Below the pieces are notes generated by a model. The model saw nothing but the letters and a program-made list of their open reading frames with translations, ran no database searches and was not told the DNA's origin. A stretch of 46,746 nt of DNA from an uncultured Bacteroidales bacterium (lineage in GTDB: Bacteria > Bacteroidota > Bacteroidia > Bacteroidales > UBA932), in the NCBI GenBank assembly GCA_946187865.1, contig CAMHST010000016.1:1-46746 (forward strand). Reading direction: 5' to 3'. The number at the start of each line of letters is the position of its first letter. Position 1 is the first letter of the stretch. A program made the translations under genes and the position numbers. Of the stretch, positions 37,939 through 46,370 are shown in pieces.

Positions 37939-40299
37939 TTAGATGGCGAGCATGATGTCGTTCAGCAGGCCGCCGGCGGTTTGCCGGGTGCCGGCGCCCG
38001 CGCCCTGGATGAGCATGGGGGAGGGATAGTCGCCGGTGGTGATCAGGATGGCGTTGTCGGTTCCCCGGAGGCCGTAGAGCGGGCTGTCGGGCCCCACTTC
38101 CTGCAGGCCCACGGTGGCATGGCCTTCCGCGTCCACGGACGCCACGTAGCGCAGCCTGTGTCCGGCGGCGGCCGCGGCGGTGTAACGGGCGGAGATGTCG
38201 GCCGGGATGGGCTCCAGGGTCACTTGGGACTCTTCCAGCGGAATGCCTGCCTGGCGGCTCAGAATCAGGATTTTGCGAAGGACGTCCTTCCCCGACAGGT
38301 CAATCCGGGGATCCGGCTCCGTATATCCCTTGAGACGGGCGTCTTCCACCAGGGCGTCCCAGCCCTCGCCCTTGTAGTTGTCCAGCAGGTAGTTCAGCGT
38401 TCCGGAGAGCACGGCGTCCATCCGCACCAGCGTGTCGCCGCTCTGGACAACGCGGTCCAGGGTTACCAGCACCGGCAGGGCGGCGCCGGCCGTGGTCTCG
38501 TAGCGCAGGGAAACGCCGGCCTTGTGGGCTTCCAGCTGCAGGTTCTTGAACTGGGCGTAAGTCCCCGAGAAGGGGATTTTGTTGCAAGCCACCACCGAAT
38601 AACCGCTGTGGAACAGGTCCGGATAGCGGAATCCCAGTTCCTCGTTGGCCGTACAGTCGATGTAAATGGAGTTTTCCAGGGAAAGTCCGCACAGGGCATC
38701 GATGAACGCTCCGGGGGTGCCCTTTTCGAGCAGCTGCCCGGCGCGGCTCAGGTCTATCCCCTCCGTGTCGATGACATAGCGGGTGGAGCGGGCCAGTCCG
38801 CATACCCGTAACTCTTTGCCGGAGCGGCGGGCGATGGCGGCGGCATTGTCCCGGAGCATGTCCACCAGGGCCTTCCCCACGCGGCCGTAGCCGGCGATGA
38901 AAAGGGGAATCACCTCTGTATCAAACTTGTCGAAGAATTCGTGATGGATGGCGCGGATGGCTTCGTCGGCCCGGTTGGAAGGCACGATGACGGAGATGTT
39001 CCGCTCCGATGAACCTTGCGCCGTGGCGCGTACCGGAATGCTGTGCCGGCCCAGGGCGGCCAGCATCTGTCCGGTGGCTCCGCTGTGGCCCAGGATGTCG
39101 TCCCCGATGACGCAGGCGATGGAAAAGCCCTTTTCTACGCGCAGCGGGTTCAGTTTCCCGAGGGAGATTTCGTAGGCGAAGCAGGCGTCGGCGGCCCGGC
39201 GGGCTTTCTCGGCGTCGGCTGCGGCTATGGCGATGCACATCGAGTGCACGGAAGAGGCCTGGGTGATGAGGATGATGTTGATGCCTTCGCGGGAGAGGGC
39301 GTCGAACAGGCGCGAGCTGAATCCCGGCACGCCCACCATGCCGCTGCCTTCCAGCGAGATGAGCGCAATGCCATCGGAATGGGCGATCCCGATGACGCCG
39401 CCCTTGGAACGGGGCGGGTTCTTCTCTACCAGCGTGCCCGGCTCGCCGGGGTGGAAGGTGTCTTTCACGTAGATGGGAATCCCTTCTGCCACAACGGGTT
39501 GGATGGTCGGGGGATAAATGACCTTGGCCCCGAAGTGGGAGAGCTCCTGCGCGGCCCGGTAAGAGATGTTGGGTATGGGACGGGCCGACGGAACCACCTG
39601 CGGATGCGCGGTCATGATGCCGGGAACGTCGGTCCAGATTTCCAGTCGGCGGGCATGTACCCCCACGGCCAGCAGGGAGGCCGTGTAGTCGGATCCGCCC
39701 CGGCCCAGGGTGGCGGCCCGGCCTTCCTCGTCGCGGGCGATAAATCCCGGAACGATGAACAGTTCCACCCGCGGGTGCTGCTCAACGGCCTCCAGGATCC
39801 GTCGGCTGGTGCGGGCGCTGTCCACCACGCCGCCCTTGATGCAGATCAGTTCCCGGGCGTCCAGCCATCGGCAGGAAATGCCCTGGGAGAGGAAACTGTC
39901 TGTCAGGATGCGGGTGCTCAGCAGCTCACCGAAACTCTCTATGGCGCTCAGGCTGGTCGGCGAGAGTTCTCCCAGCAGGCAAACGCCTTCAAGGATGCGC
40001 GACAACTCTTCGAAAAGGCCGTTGATGGCGCCCAGAGTCTTGTTTCGGTATCCTTCCGGCAGCAGCTGCCGGACAATTTCGGTGTGGCGCTCCTGCCAGG
40101 CGGTGAGCTTTTCCGTGTAGTCTTTGTTGCGGGCGGCGGCAAGCCGTCCCATTTCGATGAGCCCGTCCGTGCAGCCGCCGATGGCGGAGCTCACCACGAT
40201 GGTACGGTCTTCTTCCAGTTCCTTCTGGACAATGGACAGGGTTTGCAGCATGGCCTGCGCCGAGGCGACGGAACTGCCGCCGAATTTGAGTACTTGCAT
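37939..40299 (-). CDS. thrA: Bifunctional aspartokinase / homoserine dehydrogenase
   Basis: A 786-residue fusion catalysing the first and third steps of the aspartate pathway to threonine and methionine. The aspartokinase domain starts VLKFGGSSVA (residues 3-12) and contains GRGGSDYTASLLA (about 211-223). ACT-type regulatory segments follow at about 310-455. The homoserine dehydrogenase domain begins near residue 460 with the NAD(P)-binding LFIAGYGRVGKALVD, and has ACNKIPF and the GTLNYLL block. It lies 5 bases after metX, as the third gene of metY-metX-thrA. Whether threonine inhibits it is not readable. Confidence 0.95.
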   Translation of the reverse strand: MQVLKFGGSSVASAQAMLQTLSIVQKELEEDRTIVVSSAIGGCTDGLIEMGRLAAARNKDYTEKLTAWQERHTEIVRQLLPEGYRNKTLGAINGLFEELSRILEGVCLLGELSPTSLSAIESFGELLSTRILTDSFLSQGISCRWLDARELICIKGGVVDSARTSRRILEAVEQHPRVELFIVPGFIARDEEGRAATLGRGGSDYTASLLAVGVHARRLEIWTDVPGIMTAHPQVVPSARPIPNISYRAAQELSHFGAKVIYPPTIQPVVAEGIPIYVKDTFHPGEPGTLVEKNPPRSKGGVIGIAHSDGIALISLEGSGMVGVPGFSSRLFDALSREGINIILITQASSVHSMCIAIAAADAEKARRAADACFAYEISLGKLNPLRVEKGFSIACVIGDDILGHSGATGQMLAALGRHSIPVRATAQGSSERNISVIVPSNRADEAIRAIHHEFFDKFDTEVIPLFIAGYGRVGKALVDMLRDNAAAIARRSGKELRVCGLARSTRYVIDTEGIDLSRAGQLLEKGTPGAFIDALCGLSLENSIYIDCTANEELGFRYPDLFHSGYSVVACNKIPFSGTYAQFKNLQLEAHKAGVSLRYETTAGAALPVLVTLDRVVQSGDTLVRMDAVLSGTLNYLLDNYKGEGWDALVEDARLKGYTEPDPRIDLSGKDVLRKILILSRQAGIPLEESQVTLEPIPADISARYTAAAAAGHRLRYVASVDAEGHATVGLQEVGPDSPLYGLRGTDNAILITTGDYPSPMLIQGAGAGTRQTAGGLLNDIMLAI

Positions 40300-40304
40300 A
40301 AGGT

Positions 40305-41297
40305 TCAGATTAGCAGGGCGCCGATTTTGGCCGTTTCCAGCAGGAAACCGTCGTGCCCGAATTTTGAGCTGATTTCATGATATTCCGCCCCGGGGATAAG
40401 TGCGGCCCATTCCCTGGACTCCGACGGGGGAAAAAGGCTGTCGGAGTCGATGGCGACAACCGTGCTCCGTGCGCGGATGGCCGACAGGGCTGCCGCCACG
40501 CCGCCCCGTCCCCGTCCCAGGTTCTGGCTGTCGATCAGGTTGCAAAGGGTATAGTAGGAGTAGGCGTCGAACCCGCGGCGGACCAGTTTTTCGCCCTGGT
40601 AGCGCTCATAGGAGGCCACCCGGGAGGCGAAAAGGGTGTCGGGGTCTTGCTCGGCCTGGGTGAGACCGTAACCCTGGAAACAGCGGTAGGTGACAAGGGC
40701 CTGGGCGCGGGCGCAGCGGAGTCCGGCCGCGCCGCCGTGGATGTCCCGGGCTTCGCGGAAAGTAGGGTCGGCCTCCAGGGCCATCCGCTGGGCTTCGATG
40801 GTGGCCCCGAAGTAAGGCGACACCCGGGGGGCCGTGGCGATGAACACGCACCGCCGGAACAGCTCCGGCTCGGTCACCGCCCATTCCAGGGCCTGAAAGC
40901 CGCCGGTGGAGCTGCCCACAAGAAGGTCTATCGTTTCTATTCCCAGGTGCTTCCGCACTTCAATCATGGCCGACACCAAGTCCCGTACCGTGATGGCGGG
41001 GAAGTCCAGCAGCCAGGGTTTTCCCGTGGCGGGGTTCTCCCGGGCCGGGCCTTCCGAGCCGTAGGGCGAGCCTAGCTTGTTCACGCAGACGACGAAGTTC
41101 TGTGTGGTGTCGATGACTTTCCCGGGCCCCACCATCTCCGGCCACCAGTCTTCCGGGTCGCTGTTGGCCGTAAGGGCGTGGCACACCCAAATCACCCGTC
41201 CCTTGCGCACGCCGGAAGTGTGGAAAACGATGTGTGCGTTCTCCAGCGTGCCCCCCGCCTCCAGGGAGAGGTCCGCTATGATCTCGTGCCGGTTCAT
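40305..41297 (-). CDS. metX: Homoserine O-acyltransferase (MetX type)
   Basis: A 330-residue alpha/beta hydrolase-fold enzyme that activates homoserine, most likely with acetyl-CoA, for direct sulfhydrylation. The nucleophile Ser lies in LLVGSSTGGFQALEWA (about residues 121-136); the Asp is in VVAIDSDSLFPP and the His in KFGHDGFLLE. The oxyanion region VWCHALTAN reads VCHALTANSD here. The elbow is GSSTGG where many MetX have GGSMGG. It is slightly short for the family but complete. It begins 1 base after metY, so translation is likely coupled, and feeds O-acylhomoserine to MetY. Confidence 0.92.
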   Translation of the reverse strand: MNRHEIIADLSLEAGGTLENAHIVFHTSGVRKGRVIWVCHALTANSDPEDWWPEMVGPGKVIDTTQNFVVCVNKLGSPYGSEGPARENPATGKPWLLDFPAITVRDLVSAMIEVRKHLGIETIDLLVGSSTGGFQALEWAVTEPELFRRCVFIATAPRVSPYFGATIEAQRMALEADPTFREARDIHGGAAGLRCARAQALVTYRCFQGYGLTQAEQDPDTLFASRVASYERYQGEKLVRRGFDAYSYYTLCNLIDSQNLGRGRGGVAAALSAIRARSTVVAIDSDSLFPPSESREWAALIPGAEYHEISSKFGHDGFLLETAKIGALLI

Positions 41298-41298
41298 G

Positions 41299-42594
41299 CT
41301 ACGGTAGAAGAGGGATCTCCGAAGCCTTTCCCAGGGCCTGCTCCAGGTCTTCGATGATGTCTTCCGGGGCCTCCAGGCCGATACTCAGGCGGATCAGGTC
41401 CGGGGCGATGCCCGCAGCCCGGAGCTGCTCGTCGGTGAGCTGCCGGTGGGTGTGGGAGGCGGGATGCAGGACACAGGTGTGACAGTCGGCCACGTGGGTC
41501 TCGATGGTAATCAGGCGCAGTGCGTCCAGGAAACGCTCGTCGTAGGCGCGGCCACCCTTGAGTCCCAGGCACATGACACCGCTGCAGCCGTCGGGAAGGT
41601 ATTTGGCGGCCAGTTCGTGGCTCCGGTCTCCTTCCAGGCCGGGATAGTGCACCCAGGCCACCTCGGGGCGGTTCTTCAGCCAGGTGGCCACCTTCAGGGC
41701 GCTCTCGCTGTGGCGGCGGATCCTCAGGTGCAGGGTCTGCAGGCCCAGATGCAGGTAAAAGGCGTTCTGGGGGCTCTGGGTGCAGCCCAGGTCCCGCATC
41801 AGATGGGTGACGACCTTGGTAATGTAGGCCGCCTTGCCGAACTTTTTGGTATAGGTGAGCCCGTGATAGGACTCGTCCGGGGTGGTGAGGCCGGGGAATT
41901 TGTCGGCATGGCGGTCCCAGGGAAAGTTGCCGCTGTCCACGACGGCCCCGCCTACGCTCACGCCCTGCCCGTCTATGTATTTGGTGGTGGAGTGGGTGAC
42001 AATGTCGGCCCCCCATTCGAAGGGACGGCAGAGCACGGGCGTGGCAAAGGTGTTGTCAATCACCAGGGGAACGCCGCATTCATGGGCGATGCGCGCCCAT
42101 TTCTCCAGGTCCAGCACCTCTACGCCGGGGTTGGAGAGGGTTTCGCCGAACAGGAGCTTGGTCCCGGGGCGGAAGGCGGCCCGGATTTCGTCCTCCCCGG
42201 CGTGCGGGTCTATGAACGTGATGTCTATGCCGAACTGCTTCAGCGTGGTGCCCAGCAGGTTGAACGTGCCGCCGTAGATGTTGTTGGCGGCGATGATGTG
42301 GTCTCCCGCCCGGCAGATATTCAGGCAGGCCATCAGATTGGCCGCCTGTCCGGAAGAGGTGAGGACAGCGCCTACGCCGCCTTCCAGATCGCAGATCTGG
42401 GCGGCCACGCTGTCACTGGTGGGATTTTGGAGCCGGGTATAGAAGTAGCCGCTGTCTTCCAGGTCGAACAGGCGGGCCATCTGCTCGGAGGTGTCGTATT
42501 TGAACGTCGTACTCTGGACGATAGGGAGTTGCCGGGGTTCTCCTTTTCCGGGATGGTAACCTGCGTGGACGCAGCGCGTATCAATGGACTTCAT
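41299..42594 (-). CDS. metY: O-acetylhomoserine sulfhydrylase (PLP enzyme)
   Basis: A 431-residue PLP-dependent enzyme of the Cys/Met metabolism family that makes homocysteine from O-acetylhomoserine and sulfide. The PLP lysine is in THSTTKYIDGQG (about residues 195-206). Further blocks are YTRLQNPT, LTSSGQAAN, the VIDNTFATP Asp site and RLSIGLE near the end. The start at 42594 (MKSIDTRCVHAG) follows a TAATTTTG -7 element by 18 bases; the longer ATG at 42615 would lie in that element. It is first in metY-metX-thrA and divergent from the Lrp/AsnC regulator. Confidence 0.93.
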   Translation of the reverse strand: MKSIDTRCVHAGYHPGKGEPRQLPIVQSTTFKYDTSEQMARLFDLEDSGYFYTRLQNPTSDSVAAQICDLEGGVGAVLTSSGQAANLMACLNICRAGDHIIAANNIYGGTFNLLGTTLKQFGIDITFIDPHAGEDEIRAAFRPGTKLLFGETLSNPGVEVLDLEKWARIAHECGVPLVIDNTFATPVLCRPFEWGADIVTHSTTKYIDGQGVSVGGAVVDSGNFPWDRHADKFPGLTTPDESYHGLTYTKKFGKAAYITKVVTHLMRDLGCTQSPQNAFYLHLGLQTLHLRIRRHSESALKVATWLKNRPEVAWVHYPGLEGDRSHELAAKYLPDGCSGVMCLGLKGGRAYDERFLDALRLITIETHVADCHTCVLHPASHTHRQLTDEQLRAAGIAPDLIRLSIGLEAPEDIIEDLEQALGKASEIPLLP

Positions 42595-42612
42595 AAGCGA
42601 ATAATTTTTCTG

Positions 42613-42679
42613 CAAAATTAGTGTTACAGGAATATTCTTACAACATTCTGTGAAAAATTAGAAACTTTTTCTAAATTTG
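42613..42679. promoter_or_regulatory. Divergent promoters of metYX-thrA and the Lrp/AsnC gene
   Basis: The minus strand has TAATTTTG (42613-42620) facing metY. The plus strand has TAAATTTG (42672-42679) facing the regulator, both TAnnTTTG matches. The 151-base gap also contains AT-rich stretches with GAAACTTTTTC-like partial symmetry (about 42661-42671), a possible regulator site. Confidence 0.55.
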
Positions 42680-42745
42680 CTGGAGAATATAGAAATAGTG
42701 TTAAAATCGGGCGGCAATTTGCCCGCCTGGCAGAAAAATATTCTT

Positions 42746-43213
42746 ATGGCAGATTTTACGCTGGACAACACCGACCTGCAGATCTTGAGAGCACTGCAGG
42801 AAAACGCCCGCCTCACCACCAAGCAGCTGGCTGCGCGGGTGAACCTTTCCACCACGCCCGTGTTCGAGCGCCTGAAACGCCTGGAGCGGGGCGGGTTCAT
42901 CCGGGGCTATGTCGCGGTGCTGGACGCAGAAAAACTGGGCCGCGGCTTCACGGTGTTCTGCTCGGTGAAGCTCAAGCAGATGAACCGGGCCGTGGCCAGG
43001 GATTTCATCTCCGTGATCCGGGACATCCCCCAGGTGGCGGAGTGTTATAACATTTCAGGGGAGTACGACTACCTTCTCAAGATCCAGGCGCCGGACATGC
43101 GCTATTACAACGAGTTTATCATCAATGTACTGGGGACGATAGACTCCATCGGCTCCATCCTCTCGTCCTTTGTGATGGACGAGATCAAGAACACGCACGC
43201 GCTGTATTTATAA
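42746..43213 (+). CDS. Lrp/AsnC family transcriptional regulator
   Basis: A 155-residue feast/famine regulator. Residues 5-55 form the winged helix-turn-helix (LDNTDLQILRALQENAR ... STTPVFERLKRLERGG), and 65-150 the RAM ligand-binding domain (VAECYNISGEYDYLLKIQ). The effector is usually an amino acid. Its divergence from metY-metX-thrA suggests control of methionine/threonine synthesis, which is inference. The start at 42746 fits the family; the frame is open from 42677, but that ATG lies inside the -7 element. Confidence 0.92.
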   Translation: MADFTLDNTDLQILRALQENARLTTKQLAARVNLSTTPVFERLKRLERGGFIRGYVAVLDAEKLGRGFTVFCSVKLKQMNRAVARDFISVIRDIPQVAECYNISGEYDYLLKIQAPDMRYYNEFIINVLGTIDSIGSILSSFVMDEIKNTHALYL

Positions 43214-43215
43214 GG

Positions 43216-43740
43216 CTATTTGTTGATTTTGACGATGTATTCGGTGGAAATGCCGCCGAACTCCTCCAGCACCATTCTGCTGATCCGGCCGTCTTTGCCG
43301 TAGTCCAGCTCCACGCCCGAATAGCCTTTGGGAGACACTTTGCGGGCCTTGATTACCACGTGCTTGAGCCCGTTTTTCTGGCTTACGGTGCACTCGGCGT
43401 CCATTTCTTTGGCCACATCTTCGTATTTGCCGGCAATGCTGTTGAGTAGGGCACTGCGCTGGGCGGCGACCAGTTTGTTGCTGCGGGTGTCTACATCTAC
43501 GGCCACGCCGCGCATGTCCATGCGCACCAGCGGGCCGTCAATGATGAAATAGTCCCCGTTCGGGTTGGTATAGAGCATGGCCAGCTGGTCCGGTGCCGTG
43601 AAGGATATGGTTCCTTCGCTTTTGGTGACACGGCCCGACACCTTCATGGTTTTGGCCTGGGTGAATGTTCCTTCAAAATTCTGGGCCAGGGCGGCGAGGC
43701 TGCACGCAAGGGCCAAAGTGACAACAATCAATTTTTTCAT
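43216..43740 (-). CDS. LolA-like outer-membrane lipoprotein carrier
   Basis: A 174-residue periplasmic protein with a signal peptide (residues 1-19, ALACSLAALAQ) and the LolA/LolB-type half-barrel pattern: GTFTQAKTMKVSGRVTKSEG, then LAMLYTNPNGDYFIIDG (strands lining the lipid pocket) and a C-terminal ISRMVLEEFGG. LolA carries lipoproteins from the inner to the outer membrane; this short relative could be such a carrier or a DUF4292-like relation. The start at 43740 (MKKLIVVT) was chosen for its signal peptide; an ATG seven codons upstream is less likely. It converges on the Lrp gene with a 2-base gap. Confidence 0.8.
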   Translation of the reverse strand: MKKLIVVTLALACSLAALAQNFEGTFTQAKTMKVSGRVTKSEGTISFTAPDQLAMLYTNPNGDYFIIDGPLVRMDMRGVAVDVDTRSNKLVAAQRSALLNSIAGKYEDVAKEMDAECTVSQKNGLKHVVIKARKVSPKGYSGVELDYGKDGRISRMVLEEFGGISTEYIVKINK

Positions 43741-43827
43741 AACAGCCGACAGTCTTTGCAAAAAACATGCCTGCCAGTTTGTCAGTTTCCCGGACGGGCC
43801 CGATACTTGCTAATTCGCAAAAAAACG

Positions 43828-43835
43828 TATATTTG
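43828..43835 (+). promoter_or_regulatory. -7 element for the ClpA-type gene
   Basis: TATATTTG, with a TTG about 18 bases upstream at 43807-43809, lies 20 bases before the start at 43856. Confidence 0.55.
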
Positions 43836-43855
43836 TAATTCCTATTCACTCATAC

Positions 43856-46216
43856 ATGCAGATTCAGATTTCCGACGAGCTCAATGCCGTCATCAAATAT
43901 GCCCGGGAAGAGGCCATGCGTACCGGAAGTTACGGAATCGGCCCGGACCATCTGTTCCTGGGAATCATCCGCCACGAGGAGAACGCCGCCTTCACCACGC
44001 TCCGCTCCGTGGGCGTGGAACCGGCAGACCTCAAAGCCTTTATAGACCAGCGCATCTTCACCAACGAAACCATCCCTTACGAGCAGGCCGACCATATCAC
44101 CTTCTCCCGCCAGGCGCAGAATGTCCTGAGCATCACGGTGATGGAGGCCTCTCGGCTGAAGAGCCCCGCCGCCATGCCGCAGCATCTGCTGCTGGCCCTG
44201 TGCCGCACCACCGACAGCTACGGCCAGGTGTTCCTGCGCTCTCACGGGGTGGACTACGGCCGCCTGCTGGCTTTCATGGAAGACGAAGGCCTGCTGCGTC
44301 CTGCCGGCACGGATGCGGAAAAACCCGCCGAGAACCAGCCCGCCCAGGGCGACGAAGACCCGACCGAGAAAAAACTGGATATCGAAGAATTCGCCTACGA
44401 CCTCACCCGGGCCGCCCGGGAAGGGAAGTTGGATCCGGTCGTGGGAAGGGATCAAGAGATAGCCCGCGTCATTGAGATCCTGGGCAGGCGCAAGAAGAAC
44501 AATCCCATGCTTATCGGCGAGCCCGGCGTGGGCAAATCGGCCATTGTGGAAGGAATCGCCCAGAAGATTGCCACGGGGGACATCTCTCCCGTACTGGCCA
44601 AAAAACGTATCCTGTCGCTGGACATCGCCTCTGTGGTGGCCGGCACAAAATACCGTGGTGATTTCGAGAAACGCTTGAAAGCCATTATCAAAGAAGCTTC
44701 CGAGAATCCGGACCTGATTCTGTTTATCGACGAGTTCCACACCATCGTGGGCGCCGGGGGAGCCTCCGGCAGCCTGGATGCCGCCAACATGCTCAAACCG
44801 GCCCTGGCCCGCGGAGAGTTCCAGTGCATCGGTGCCACCACCCTGGATGAGTTCGCGAAAATCGTGGAAAAGGATGGCGCCTTGGACCGCCGTTTCCAGA
44901 AGATTGTGGTGGAACCCACGGATGTGCCCCAGAGCATCGAGATCCTGCGTCAGCTCAAGCCGCGCTACGAGGAATTCCACGGCATCACATATACGGACGA
45001 GGCCGTGGAGGCCGCCGTACGCCTGACAGACCGCTACATCACGGACCGTTCCCTGCCGGACAAGGCCATTGACGCCCTGGACGAGGCCGGCTCCATGGTC
45101 CGCCTGTCCCTGGCCAAAAAGCGCGGCCGGGAAAAGCAGGTGGATGCGGAGGATGTGGCCGCCGTGCTTTCCAAGATGACGGGCATTCCTGTGAACAAGG
45201 TGGCCGAATCGGAGGGCAACCGCATCATCAAGATGCGCCAGCGCCTGAAAGACCGCATCGTGGGGCAGGACGACGCCGTGGAAGCGGTGGTCCGGGCCAT
45301 CCAGCGGAACCGGGCGGGGCTCAAGGATCCGCACCGTCCCATCGGCACGTTCCTGTTCTTCGGCCCCACCGGCGTGGGCAAAACCCAGCTGGCGCGTTCC
45401 CTGGCCGAATACCTGTTCGACAGCGAAGACAACATGGTGCGGATTGACATGAGCGAGTATATGGAGAAGTTCAGCGTGTCGCGCCTGATCGGGGCGCCTC
45501 CGGGATATGTGGGGTACGAAGAAGGCGGCCAGCTGAGCGAGCGGGTGCGCCGCAAGCCCTACTGCGTGGTTCTCCTGGACGAGATAGAGAAAGCGCATCC
45601 GGATATTTTCAACCTGCTGCTGCAGGTGATGGACGAGGGCCGGCTCACGGACAGCAACGGCCGCACGGTGGACTTCAAGAATACCATTGTGATCATGACT
45701 TCCAACGTGGGAAGCCGCGAGGTGGAGGAATATGGCAGCGGGATCGGGTTTGCCACGGCGGGACGGAATGTGGAGACGGACCGGAAGTCCTTGGTGGAAA
45801 AAGCGGTGAAGAAGGCGTTTCCGCCGGAGTTTATCAACCGCGTAGATGCCCAGGTGTATTTCCATTCCCTGAGCAAGGAGTCTATCGAGTCCATCATCGA
45901 TATCGAGCTCAGGGGGCTTCGGGAGCGGGCGCTGGAGGCGGGTTACAAGCTTACCATTACGCCCGCTGCCAAGCGGATGGTGGCCGACGCCGGTTTCGAT
46001 CCGGCATACGGGGCGCGTCCGCTGAAGCGTGCGGTGATGCGGTTTGTGGAAGACCCCGTTTCCGAGTTTATCATTGCCGACAGGGTGCTGGTTTCCCGCA
46101 AGAAGGGGGCGCCGGAGCTCAGGACGCTCCGGGTGGGCCTTTCTCCCGACAAGGAAAGCACCGTGGTTACTTTAGTTCAGCCGCATCCTCAAACTGAAGG
46201 TCCAGATCCGAAATGA
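43856..46216 (+). CDS. clpA: ClpA-type ATP-dependent protease unfoldase subunit
   Basis: A 786-residue Hsp100 AAA+ unfoldase that feeds proteins to ClpP. It has the double Clp-N domain (residues 1-145), an acidic linker (about 150-175), and AAA-1 with Walker A GEPGVGKS (about 221-228) and Walker B LILFIDEFHT. AAA-2 has Walker A GPTGVGKT (about 502-509) and VVLLDEIEKAHPD. The tripeptide IGF in YGSGIGFA (about 627-634) is the expected ClpP-binding loop. No coiled-coil M domain or UVR motif lies between the two ATPase domains, so it resembles ClpA rather than the ClpC common in this phylum. Its final 50 bases overlap a small antisense gene. Confidence 0.92.
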   Translation: MQIQISDELNAVIKYAREEAMRTGSYGIGPDHLFLGIIRHEENAAFTTLRSVGVEPADLKAFIDQRIFTNETIPYEQADHITFSRQAQNVLSITVMEASRLKSPAAMPQHLLLALCRTTDSYGQVFLRSHGVDYGRLLAFMEDEGLLRPAGTDAEKPAENQPAQGDEDPTEKKLDIEEFAYDLTRAAREGKLDPVVGRDQEIARVIEILGRRKKNNPMLIGEPGVGKSAIVEGIAQKIATGDISPVLAKKRILSLDIASVVAGTKYRGDFEKRLKAIIKEASENPDLILFIDEFHTIVGAGGASGSLDAANMLKPALARGEFQCIGATTLDEFAKIVEKDGALDRRFQKIVVEPTDVPQSIEILRQLKPRYEEFHGITYTDEAVEAAVRLTDRYITDRSLPDKAIDALDEAGSMVRLSLAKKRGREKQVDAEDVAAVLSKMTGIPVNKVAESEGNRIIKMRQRLKDRIVGQDDAVEAVVRAIQRNRAGLKDPHRPIGTFLFFGPTGVGKTQLARSLAEYLFDSEDNMVRIDMSEYMEKFSVSRLIGAPPGYVGYEEGGQLSERVRRKPYCVVLLDEIEKAHPDIFNLLLQVMDEGRLTDSNGRTVDFKNTIVIMTSNVGSREVEEYGSGIGFATAGRNVETDRKSLVEKAVKKAFPPEFINRVDAQVYFHSLSKESIESIIDIELRGLRERALEAGYKLTITPAAKRMVADAGFDPAYGARPLKRAVMRFVEDPVSEFIIADRVLVSRKKGAPELRTLRVGLSPDKESTVVTLVQPHPQTEGPDPK

Positions 46217-46295
46217 TGTCCTTGAGGGTTTGCAGCGAAGCGTCCGAAGCGATGAAGCATCCCAGTTTATCCAAGTTGTAATCTGTGTTTCTCAT
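46167..46295 (-). CDS. Small 42-residue protein antisense to the clpA end
   Basis: An ATG at 46295 opens a 42-codon frame (MRNTDYNLDKLGCF ... DLQFEDAAELK) ending TAA at 46167-46169. It is acidic, helical-looking and has no signal peptide. A TACCTTTG -7 element at 46321-46328 lies 25 bases upstream on the same strand, which supports transcription. Its last 50 bases overlap the clpA 3' end in antisense. It is too short to assign and not in any family I know. Confidence 0.45.
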   Translation of the reverse strand: MRNTDYNLDKLGCFIASDASLQTLKDIISDLDLQFEDAAELK

Positions 46296-46320
46296 GGCTC
46301 TCTGTTTTTGATTTCTGATG

Positions 46321-46328
46321 CAAAGGTA
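46321..46328 (-). promoter_or_regulatory. -7 element for the 42-residue protein
   Basis: TACCTTTG on the minus strand, a TAnnTTTG match, in the 75-base gap between the small gene's start and the secreted esterase start at 46371. Confidence 0.5.
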
Positions 46329-46370
46329 CGGCCACCTTGCGCCAAACCGCTGCGCAATTAAAAAATATTT

